Positions 23,696 to 31,382 of a stretch of DNA of 49,679 nt are shown one piece after another; the stretch's first letter is position 1, and every line of letters begins with the position of its first letter. Origin of the DNA: CAYWKS01 sp964458935. GTDB taxonomy: Bacteria > Planctomycetota > Phycisphaerae > Phycisphaerales > Zrk34. The stretch covers positions 1 through 49,679 of the forward strand of contig CAYWKS010000019.1 in assembly GCA_964458935.1 (NCBI GenBank), read 5' to 3'. A program made the position numbers and the translations under genes. The notes beneath the pieces were generated by a model. The model was given only the letters and a program-made list of their open reading frames with translations. It did no database searches and had not been told where the DNA came from.

Positions 23696-24346
23696 TCACC
23701 CCCCGCCGCCCGCGAAGACGACCGCCGTTTCCGGCGCGCGGACCCGGCCGGCGCAGGTGACCAGTTGATCCGGCGCCGCGTCCGCGCCGGCCACCTGCAA
23801 CTGCACGTAGGCGAAGTCGTAATCGGCCTCGCCCCCCCGCACCGTGACGGTCATGTCGATGATGTTCTCGGCCAGCGGGAACGCCTGGGTGTCCGACCGC
23901 GCCGCGAACGACGCGGCGAAGCCCGACCCACCGACCAGCACCGGGTCGAGCGCCACGTTGGCCGACCCGGACTTCTGGGCGTCGGTCAGCTCGGCCGCGT
24001 AGAGCGTCAACGTCCCCGTCGCCGCGTCGAAGCTCAGGACCTTCAGCTCCGCGAGGTTGACCTCGCCGGGGAAGTAGTCATCGTCGGTCCAGAGCACGAG
24101 GTGGGTGCGACCGTCGACGGCGTGGGTCGCGACGACGCGCTCGGCGCTGCGGACCCATCGGCCCAGGTGATCGGCGACGAGCCGCGCCGCCCGCGTCTGC
24201 TCGCGGTGCGCCTCGCGCGTGCTCCAGGCGCTGGTGGCGGCGAAACCCATCGCGGTCACGGCCACGGAGATGATCGCCAGGCCGGCCAGCGCCAGGCTCA
24301 GCTCGATCAGCGTCAAGCCACCGGCTCGTGCTGCGGGTCGACGCAT
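23696..24346 (-). CDS. GspJ-like minor pseudopilin
   Basis: This is a 216-residue protein. The leader MRRPAARAG|GLTLIELSLAL is a short basic prepilin leader with Glu in the expected place. The start is ATG 24346 because GAGG lies eight bases upstream. A GTG at 24379 would add an atypical 11 residues. The C-terminal domain contains VTVRGGEADYDFAYVQLQV. It follows the gspI-like gene, the usual I-J order. Confidence 0.82.
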   Translation of the reverse strand: MRRPAARAGGLTLIELSLALAGLAIISVAVTAMGFAATSAWSTREAHREQTRAARLVADHLGRWVRSAERVVATHAVDGRTHLVLWTDDDYFPGEVNLAELKVLSFDAATGTLTLYAAELTDAQKSGSANVALDPVLVGGSGFAASFAARSDTQAFPLAENIIDMTVTVRGGEADYDFAYVQLQVAGADAAPDQLVTCAGRVRAPETAVVFAGGGG

Positions 24347-24375
24347 GACGGGGGCCTCACCAATGGCAACGCCAC

Positions 24376-24831
24376 TCACGGCGTCGGGGCGAAAAGGCGG
24401 CTGTAGGTCACCGCCCGGATCTGCGGGTGGCTGACGACGACCGTCGCGGAGCAGAACGTCGCCGCCTCGTCGCCCGAACCGACCGTCACCTCGCCGGCGG
24501 CCACGCTGAGCGTATAGCCGGTCAGCGACGGGTCGCCGATCGGGCTGTCGTCGCCGCCGGTGATCTGGTCGCCGACCTCGACCCGGCCGTTCATCGCCAG
24601 GACCTGGTCGTACGGCAGATCGACCATGCGTTCGATCATCTGGGCGGCGAGGGCGGCGGCGGTCGTCCTTGAGGCGTCGAGCCGCTGTTGCTCGTGCGCC
24701 AGGCTGAAGGGGTAGACCAGGGCGCCGACGGTGATCGCGAGGATCGTCGAAGCGATCAGCACCTCGATGAGCGTGAAGCCGGCCGCGGGGCCCCGGCGGG
24801 TCGACGTCGTGCCGGGCGGTGAAAGGCTCAT
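24376..24831 (-). CDS. GspI-like minor pseudopilin
   Basis: This is a 151-residue protein. The leader ends GPAAG|FTLIEVLIASTILAI, with Glu5 of the mature form in place. LDASRTTAAALAAQMIERMV is a typical GspI/PilV helix. GGAGG lies eight bases before ATG 24831. It lies between the major pseudopilin and the gspJ-like gene. Confidence 0.85.
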   Translation of the reverse strand: MSLSPPGTTSTRRGPAAGFTLIEVLIASTILAITVGALVYPFSLAHEQQRLDASRTTAAALAAQMIERMVDLPYDQVLAMNGRVEVGDQITGGDDSPIGDPSLTGYTLSVAAGEVTVGSGDEAATFCSATVVVSHPQIRAVTYSRLFAPTP

Positions 24832-24925
24832 GCCGATACCTCCGTGAGCGCGGCGTCCGCCGGGGCGGCCCACGAGCGGCAGCGCGGTCGTTGGGACCGC
24901 ACCGCCCCGCCCGCTGGGCCGGCCA

Positions 24926-25414
24926 TTAGCTGCCGCTGACGACCTTGACGTCGTTGGTCGTGTCCAGGCCCAACTGCGTGGCCTCGGCGTCGGTGCCGAC
25001 GAAGATCGCCTTGATCTTGCCCGTGGCGCTGTCGTACTCCCAGCCGTCGCTCGACGCGGTGCCGATCGTCGAGCTGCCCGTGAAGGGATTGACCGGGGCG
25101 GCCTGAAGGTACGGGCCCAGGTCCCCGCCGTCGCTGTCGGCGCCCTTGGTATGATCCGGCGAGCTCTCGGCCGTCAGCGGACCCCACGGCGACGTCGCGT
25201 CCGACAGGTCGGGGTAGTTGCCGTTGTGCTGAACCTGGAACAGCTCCATCTGGCTGCGCAGCGTCTGAAGCTGGCTGATCACCGAGCTGACCTTCGCCGT
25301 TTCACTGGCGTTGGTGAACTGCGGCACCACGATGGCGGCCAGGATCCCCAGGATCACCACCACGATCAGGATTTCCACCAGAGTGAAGCCACCACCACGT
25401 TGACTGGAATACAT
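24926..25414 (-). CDS. gspG: Major pseudopilin GspG
   Basis: This is a 162-residue protein. The leader MYSSQRGGG|FTLVEILIVVVILGILAA is canonical, followed by PQFTNASETAKVSSVISQLQ. The C-terminal portion contains PDLSDATSPWGPL and an acidic stretch (DHTKGADSDGGDLGPYL) in the place of the GspG calcium site. GGAGG lies eight bases before ATG 25414, which rules out a GTG start at 25504. It is the first gene of the pseudopilin block and follows a 440-base non-coding region that probably contains its promoter. Confidence 0.92.
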   Translation of the reverse strand: MYSSQRGGGFTLVEILIVVVILGILAAIVVPQFTNASETAKVSSVISQLQTLRSQMELFQVQHNGNYPDLSDATSPWGPLTAESSPDHTKGADSDGGDLGPYLQAAPVNPFTGSSTIGTASSDGWEYDSATGKIKAIFVGTDAEATQLGLDTTNDVKVVSGS

Positions 25415-25854
25415 CGTACAGACCTCCATGTAAGAACCACAGAACCACGCTCGCGGGGGCAACACCCTCGCGCGACCGATCGGCAAGTCCGTCATGAGCG
25501 CCACGTGAAACGGATCACGCAGTCACCCTTGGCTTACCGAACCGATCGCACGTTGGATCGACTGCGCTGCTACACGACTTAAACGGTCGCTGTGACGCCG
25601 GCGATGCCCGCCGGAACGCGGCGCGGAGTCTCCGAACCCCCCATAAGTGTGGAATCGCCCCGAAAAACGCGGCGCAGGGCATGTCATCGGCCGCGATATA
25701 ACGCAGGATGACGCAAACACGCATCGCGACTTACGCAAATTCACGCTCGGCCAACGCGGCACAGCCCGCGCAATCGTTACAGGCGATCATCGCCCGCACA
25801 GCGCACGCGACAACCGAACCGGCGGCGTGCCCCGGCTGGGGGCGAGGACTGGCG
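25415..25854. other. Long leader / regulatory region before gspG
   Basis: No gene is supported. On the forward strand ACGCA occurs four times in 37 bases (25701, 25711, 25719, 25733), which is TGCGT on the transcribed strand, next to a TATATC box (complement of 25695-25700). This could be a regulator-binding cluster for the secretion operon. The gspG leader would then be about 280 bases. No riboswitch family was recognised. Confidence 0.4.
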
Positions 25855-28224
25855 CTATTGGACGATCATCTGCACGCCGTGCGCCGTGGGCAGGTTCAAC
25901 GCGCCGTGAGCGCGAGCGGCGGCATCGGCCAGGTCGCCGGTCGCATCGCGAACCAGCGACAGCAGCTTGTCCTTCTGGACCTGGGTGAGGCGCGACCCGA
26001 ATGCCCGGGCGTTCTGTGCCACGCTGTCGAGCATGGTGATGCGAAGCGTCGTGCCACGATCCGTGGCCAACGCCGCGTCCGCCAGCGCCTGCTGCGCCGC
26101 ATCGGTCCCGAGCGTGGCCAGCACGCCGGCCGCCCCGCTCGCGACCGCATCGCGAGCGTCGTCCAGGGCATCGATCACCGCCGACTGCGCCCCGACGACG
26201 TCGAACACCGGCGAGTCGGTCAGCGACAGCTCACGCAGCATCGCCAGGGCATCGGTGGCGTACTGTTCGGCCTGCTCGGGGGTGAGCGGCTCGGTGCCCA
26301 TGCTCTGCAGCGCCTGGCCGAGGGCGCTGGTCATCTGCTGTTGCCCGGCGTCGCCGGGCACGACCACCACGTCGGCCATCGACGCGAACATGTCGTTGAG
26401 GCTGGACAGTTCGCCCGGCGCCGCGGCGACGACCAGCGGCGCGCCCTGGAGCTTGTAGTTGTTGGCGCGGGCCGCGATCAGTTGACCCGCCGACTGGGGC
26501 CCGAGGTGGCCGACCACCACGTCGACGCCCGAGACCGTGGCCAGCGCGTCAACGACCTCGCCGAGCGACCGGCCGATCAGCACCTCGAAATCACCGGCCT
26601 CCCGCACGGTGGCGGCGAGTTGGTTGGCCCTGGCCTGGTCGGGTGCGAGCACGACGGCGATCCGCCGGTCGCCCTGCCGCACCGCCTCGGCGAGCACGGG
26701 CACGACGCGGCCGGAGCCTTCGAAGCTCTCGTGCGGCCCGGCCTCGGCCACGACCAGCGCCATCTCGAACCGCACGCGGCGGTGGGGGTAGTTCAGCGCG
26801 GTCAGCACCGCGTCGGCGTCGTCGGTCAGGCTCCGGGTGCCGGCCGTCGCCTGCAGCGCCCGCACCACGTCCAGCGACAAGGCGATGTCGCGGTCGGCCA
26901 TGGCGCGGGACAGGGCCGGCTTGAGGTGGCTCGGGCCCGAGAGCACCGCGTAGAAGTGCGGGCTGCGCATCTGCTCGCCGTAGCTGGGGTCGGTCATGCC
27001 CGCCGGCAGGTTGTTCTCGCGCCGGAAGTTCGCCGCGACCCACAGGCTCATCGCCGGCGACAGGTCCGGGTCGTGCCGGAGGGCGCGGCGGGCGCTGCGC
27101 ATCGCCATCACGTCGCCGAAGACCGCGGTCGGCACGCGGCGGTAGGTCAGCCGCCCGTCCGACCCCACGTGCCACATCGCGTTGTACGCCGCCTCGGGCT
27201 CGAGGATCAGCGACGCGCGGCCGTCATAGTAGTCCTCGGCCAGCATGAGGAACAGGGTCGCGGGCGCGGCGTCGGGCCCGATGCCGCGAGGCCGACCGAT
27301 CGTCTGCAACGCCTCGGTCATGGCCGCGACCGCTTCGGCGGTGGTCCGCTCATCCGCCAGCCGGGCCCGCAGGTAAGGCAGGGCGATGGGGTAGCCGATC
27401 CGCGCCAGCACCCGGGCCACGTCCTGTTGGGCGACGCTGCCGATCGAGCCCAGCGCCTCGCACAACGGCACGACCAGCGGCCGGCCGACGTCCACCATGG
27501 CCTCCAGCACGTAGGGCCGCAGCTTCTGGTCCTCGGTGCTGCTGCCGCGAATGACCTGGAGCATGTAGGGCGCGGCGTACTCGCCGGCGACCTTCAGCCG
27601 CCGCGTGGCGTTCAGCCGCGGCCGCAGCCCGTCGTCCAGCTTCGCGATCTCCTCGCGGATCCGCTGGGGATTGCGGACGACGGCGATGCGGGCCTGGTCG
27701 ATCTTCTGCTCGACCGCCAGGGCGATGTCGGCGATGTTCGCCTGCTGCGCCTGCTCGGACTTCATGCCCTGCATCCGTGTCAGGTCGCGGACGTAGTCGT
27801 CGTCGTACGGGCTGGACTCGACCACGTCGAGGATCGTTTCGGGGTCGAGCGCGGCCTCGGCGAACTTCTGCCCGTTGGCCGCGGCCAGGTCCAGCCGCGC
27901 CAGCCGGCTGTAGTGGATGAAATCCTCGAAGAACTCGGAGGCCTGGCGGCGCAGGTCGTCGCCGGCCTCGGGCACGTCAGCCGAGACATCGCCGCCCATG
28001 GTGTCGATATCGATGGTGCCGGTCTGATCCATGCCGTCGACGCTGTCGGGGGATGATCCCGGGTCGGTCGGGGTCGTCTCGTCGACCGATGAGGTGCCGC
28101 CGTCGTCGTCGGAGACGCCGAATCCACCGAGGTCGATGTCCTGGCCGGGCGCGGGGGACACGGACAAGCCGATCACACAGACCAGCGCCGATGCGGCAAA
28201 CAACCAGTAGCGCACGTTTGACAT
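25855..28224 (-). CDS. Large exported HEAT-like repeat protein
   Basis: This is a 789-residue exported protein with a signal peptide (MSNVRYWLFAASALVCVIGL, cleavage near APGQ) and an acidic, low-complexity stretch (about 30-95). Most of the rest is helical. Helix pairs such as VVPLCEALGSIGSVAQQDVA and YPIALPYLRARLADERTTAE suggest HEAT/ARM-like repeats. Residues about 530-650 (RIAVVLAPDQARANQLAA, DVVVGHLGP) have an alternating strand-helix pattern like a receiver or Rossmann fold. The start is Met 28224, with GGAGG five bases upstream. I do not recognise a named family. Its place at the head of the secretion cluster suggests a periplasmic scaffold or cargo-handling role, which is inference. 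Confidence 0.75.
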   Translation of the reverse strand: MSNVRYWLFAASALVCVIGLSVSPAPGQDIDLGGFGVSDDDGGTSSVDETTPTDPGSSPDSVDGMDQTGTIDIDTMGGDVSADVPEAGDDLRRQASEFFEDFIHYSRLARLDLAAANGQKFAEAALDPETILDVVESSPYDDDYVRDLTRMQGMKSEQAQQANIADIALAVEQKIDQARIAVVRNPQRIREEIAKLDDGLRPRLNATRRLKVAGEYAAPYMLQVIRGSSTEDQKLRPYVLEAMVDVGRPLVVPLCEALGSIGSVAQQDVARVLARIGYPIALPYLRARLADERTTAEAVAAMTEALQTIGRPRGIGPDAAPATLFLMLAEDYYDGRASLILEPEAAYNAMWHVGSDGRLTYRRVPTAVFGDVMAMRSARRALRHDPDLSPAMSLWVAANFRRENNLPAGMTDPSYGEQMRSPHFYAVLSGPSHLKPALSRAMADRDIALSLDVVRALQATAGTRSLTDDADAVLTALNYPHRRVRFEMALVVAEAGPHESFEGSGRVVPVLAEAVRQGDRRIAVVLAPDQARANQLAATVREAGDFEVLIGRSLGEVVDALATVSGVDVVVGHLGPQSAGQLIAARANNYKLQGAPLVVAAAPGELSSLNDMFASMADVVVVPGDAGQQQMTSALGQALQSMGTEPLTPEQAEQYATDALAMLRELSLTDSPVFDVVGAQSAVIDALDDARDAVASGAAGVLATLGTDAAQQALADAALATDRGTTLRITMLDSVAQNARAFGSRLTQVQKDKLLSLVRDATGDLADAAARAHGALNLPTAHGVQMIVQ

Positions 28225-28437
28225 GGAGGCCTCCATCTGCGGGCCGGCAGGCCCTGGCCGGACCGAATGCGAATCGGCCGCGGGCCGCGGACGCGTGGCC
28301 TGGACAGGTGTCCGGCGCGACCCTGCAACCATCCGTCGCTGCGTCAGTTGCGATCAACCGACGCCGACGCATGGCAATCTACTTGGCCGTTTATGGGGTG
28401 TCAATCAACGCGCCGGACACCGCGGCGGCCGACGGTT

Positions 28438-28466
28438 TTGATCGGTCGTCCCAACCGCTTTATGAT
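28438..28466 (+). promoter_or_regulatory. Sigma-70-type promoter of the SRP RNA
   Basis: TTGATC (28438-28443) and TATGAT (28461-28466) are separated by exactly 17 bases. The expected transcription start, about 28473-28475, coincides with the 5' end of the SRP RNA stem. Confidence 0.75.
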
Positions 28467-28473
28467 GCTGCGT

Positions 28474-28603
28474 TCTCGTCGCGTGCAAAAGTGGGCGGGC
28501 CCGATGCACGGGTAGCCCGTGAACCGGGTCAGGCCTTGACCGGAGCAGCCCTAAGCGGCGGTTGCCCGGTGCCGTCGGTGTCCTGCCCACCTTTGCACGC
28601 GAC
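28474..28603 (+). ncRNA. ffs: Signal recognition particle RNA (small bacterial type)
   Basis: The conserved apical domain reads GAACCGGGTCAGG on the 5' side and GGAGCAGCCCTAAGCG on the 3' side. These carry the symmetric internal loop bound by the Ffh M domain. A long closing stem is visible: 28478-28489 pairs with 28592-28603 (12 bp), then GTGGGC with GCCCAC. The apical loop is unusual: the usual UCC-GGAA-GGA is replaced by CC-UUGACC-GG, a hexaloop at 28536-28541. A promoter lies directly upstream, and dnaX follows, the same order (SRP RNA, dnaX, ybaB, recR) as in Bacillus. The exact ends are approximate. Confidence 0.9.
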
Positions 28604-28709
28604 CAGACGATGAGCGACCCGGCCGCTGCGCCGCGCACCGGCGATGACCGGCGAGCGCTCGGCGGGCCGTCGTGGCCCAGTGGCTCGGTCGCTTGGTGGC
28701 TTCCCCGCA

Positions 28710-29882
28710 ATGGCTTACACCGCACTCGCACGCCGCTACCGCAGCCAATCGTTCGGCGACATCGTCGGCCAGCAGCCGATCGCGCAGACGCTGCGCAACG
28801 CCATCTCCGGCGGGCGCGTCCACCACGCCTACCTGTTCACCGGCACACGGGGCGTGGGCAAGACCTCCATGGCCCGGCTGCTCGCCCGCGCCCTCAACGC
28901 CCCCAAGACCGTCGACGACTGCCCCGACCCGCCCGACCTCGACGACTACCCCGACCCCGACGTCCAGCAGCGGATGGCCGAGCAGATCATGACCGGCAGC
29001 GACCTGAACGTCATCGAGATCGACGGGGCGAGCAACCGCGGGGTGGACGACGCGCGGCAACTCATCGCCAACGCCAGCCTCAGCCCGACCGGCAACGCCC
29101 GCTACAAGATCTACATCATCGACGAGGTCCACATGCTCACCAAGGACGCGTTCAACACGCTCCTGAAGACCATGGAGGAACCGCCGGGCCACCTCAAGTT
29201 CATCCTCTGCACCACCGAGCCGGAGAAGGTCCTGCCCACGATCCAGTCGCGGTGCCAGCGGTTCGACTTCCGCAACATCCCCACGCGGCAGATCGCCGAG
29301 CACCTGCGCGCGGTCGTCGACCGCGAGCGGGTCGAGGTCGAGCCGCAGGTCATCTTCGAGCTCGCCCGCCAGGGCAACGGGTCGATGCGCGATGCCCTGA
29401 GCCTGCTCGACCGCCTGCTCGCCACCGGCGAGAGCCCGATCACCGCCGAACTGGTGGAGCAGATGCTCGGCCTGCCCGACCGATCGATCGTGATGAAGCT
29501 GGTCGACGCGGTGGCGGGCAGCGACGTGGCGGGCACGCTGGCCGCGGCCGACGAACTGCTCACCCGCGGCATCAGCCTCGACCAGTTCGTCACGACGCTG
29601 ATCGAGCACCTGCGCGCGATGATGCTCGTGCAGGCCTGCGGCGCGGACACCGAGCTGGTCGACCTCGAGGACGCGGCGAAGCAGCAGCTCGGCGAACAGG
29701 CGCAGCGGTTCGACGCCGCCGCCATCGTCCACGCCATCGCCCTGCTCGAGAACGTCCAGCGCCACGCCAAGGGCTCCAGCGCCCCGCGGGCGATGATCGA
29801 CGCGGCGCTGGTGCGGCTGGCCCTGAGCGAACGCTTCGCCGACGTCGCGGCGCTGGCCTGCAGCGTCGAAAAAAAAAAGTAG
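28710..29882 (+). CDS. dnaX: DNA polymerase III subunit gamma/tau (gamma-like frame)
   Basis: This is a 390-residue clamp-loader ATPase in the zero frame. AYTALARRYRSQSFGDIVGQ is the canonical start, which fixes Met 28710. Walker A is GTRGVGKTSMA, Walker B IIDEVHML and the SRC motif QSRCQRFDF. The zinc module that normally follows Walker A (four Cys) is missing: only one Cys remains in a Pro/Asp-rich stretch (TVDDCPDPPDLDDYPDPDVQ). The frame ends at TAG 29880-29882, directly after an A10 run (29869-29878). A -1 shift there extends the protein by 88 residues (see 29879-30145), giving a tau-like product of 478 residues. Confidence 0.95.
   Translation: MAYTALARRYRSQSFGDIVGQQPIAQTLRNAISGGRVHHAYLFTGTRGVGKTSMARLLARALNAPKTVDDCPDPPDLDDYPDPDVQQRMAEQIMTGSDLNVIEIDGASNRGVDDARQLIANASLSPTGNARYKIYIIDEVHMLTKDAFNTLLKTMEEPPGHLKFILCTTEPEKVLPTIQSRCQRFDFRNIPTRQIAEHLRAVVDRERVEVEPQVIFELARQGNGSMRDALSLLDRLLATGESPITAELVEQMLGLPDRSIVMKLVDAVAGSDVAGTLAAADELLTRGISLDQFVTTLIEHLRAMMLVQACGADTELVDLEDAAKQQLGEQAQRFDAAAIVHAIALLENVQRHAKGSSAPRAMIDAALVRLALSERFADVAALACSVEKKK
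29868..29882 (+). other. dnaX slippery site (A10 run before in-frame stop)
   Basis: The sequence G-A10-G-TAG holds the zero-frame codons GAA AAA AAA AAG TAG. It contains the heptamer A AAA AAG used for -1 ribosomal frameshifting in E. coli dnaX. It is also a homopolymer long enough for transcriptional slippage, as known for the A9 run of Thermus dnaX. A possible stem, CCCGGC (29899-29904) with GCCGGG (29917-29922), lies 19 bases downstream. No Shine-Dalgarno-like stimulator is apparent upstream, which leans towards slippage. Confidence 0.8.
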
Positions 29883-30145
29883 CGTTCCGGCCCACTGACC
29901 CGGCCCCCGTGCCCGCGCCGGGCCCGCCACCGCCGGCCGATCGCGGCGCCGCGCCGGCCGTGCCCGAGCCGGACGCGGACGTCCCCGCCCCCCGCCGGGT
30001 CGGCCCCACGCCCGATGACCTCGCCCAGGCGATGCGCATGCCGCTGACCCGCGAGCTGGCCGACCTGTTCGACGCCCGCCCCATCGACGTCCAGGAAGAC
30101 CGAACTGCCGCAGACGACCCGGAGAACGCCAGAGACAACTCGTAG
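29879..30145 (+). CDS. dnaX: dnaX tau-specific C-terminal extension (-1 frame)
   Basis: After a -1 shift on the A10 run, reading continues VAFRPTDPAPVPAPG and so on for 88 codons to TAG 30143-30145. A Pro/Ala-rich linker leads to LTRELADLFDARPIDVQED. This resembles the closing motif of DnaX proteins ('...LELFGA-x-(I/V)-VDVR') in its order of hydrophobic, Phe, acidic and Val-Asp residues. That conserved ending in the -1 frame is the main evidence that the long product is made. The segment has no start of its own. Confidence 0.7.
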   Translation, partial: VAFRPTDPAPVPAPGPPPPADRGAAPAVPEPDADVPAPRRVGPTPDDLAQAMRMPLTRELADLFDARPIDVQEDRTAADDPENARDNS

Positions 30146-30193
30146 AATGGACCCGACGACCCCGGCACGCGGCGCGGCGACAAAGGTGACCCC

Positions 30194-30601
30194 ATGTTTG
30201 ACAACATCCGAAACCTCGGCAGCATCATGAAGATGGCCGGCCAGGCCCGCGAGAAAGCCCAGGAACTCCAGGCCGAGCTGGAGCAGGTCCGCGTCGTCGG
30301 CGAGTCCGGCGCCGGCGCCGTCCGTGTCACCTGCAACGGCAAGGGCCGCGCCCAACGCGTCGACCTCGACCCGAACCTGCTGACCGGCCTGACCGGCGGC
30401 AACGAGGACGACAAGGTCATGGTCGAGGAGTTGATCGCCGCGGCGATGAACGACGCGATGGACAAGGTCCAGGCGGTCGTCATGGATAAGACCCGGGCGA
30501 TGACCGGCGACATGAACATCCCGGGGCTCGAAGGGTTGCTCGGCGAAGGCGGGCCGCCCGTCGACCCAGCCACCGATCCGTCGGACCCGCCGCCGCGCTG
30601 A
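30194..30601 (+). CDS. ybaB: YbaB/EbfC-family nucleoid-associated protein
   Basis: This is a 135-residue protein that binds DNA as a dimer. NIRNLGSIMKMAGQAREKAQ, the following helix AELEQVRVVGESGAGAVRVT and LIAAAMNDAMDKVQAVVMDK are the family's helix-strand-helix core. The last 30 residues are Pro/Asp-rich and longer than usual. It lies between dnaX and recR, the conserved location of this family. AAAGGTG precedes the ATG by five bases. Confidence 0.93.
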   Translation: MFDNIRNLGSIMKMAGQAREKAQELQAELEQVRVVGESGAGAVRVTCNGKGRAQRVDLDPNLLTGLTGGNEDDKVMVEELIAAAMNDAMDKVQAVVMDKTRAMTGDMNIPGLEGLLGEGGPPVDPATDPSDPPPR

Positions 30602-30610
30602 CGAGCCACG

Positions 30611-31243
<633 letters not shown>

Positions 31244-31382
31244 CGGTTGTGAGGCGGGCGCAGCAAATCTGTTGCCACGGCGCTTGTCCAGCGGCGAAAT
31301 GCGGTTAAGCTGCACACAAGCCCGGTCGATGGGCTGGTTGTCCCTAGGAGGCCCTCATCCCCCCGCCCCGACGAGACCCGCG

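Noticed and set aside
31272..31382. N-terminal extension of sigma-54 from an upstream start
   Set aside because: The added residues are Pro/Arg-rich and unlike sigma-54 region I, which starts at about Met 31383.
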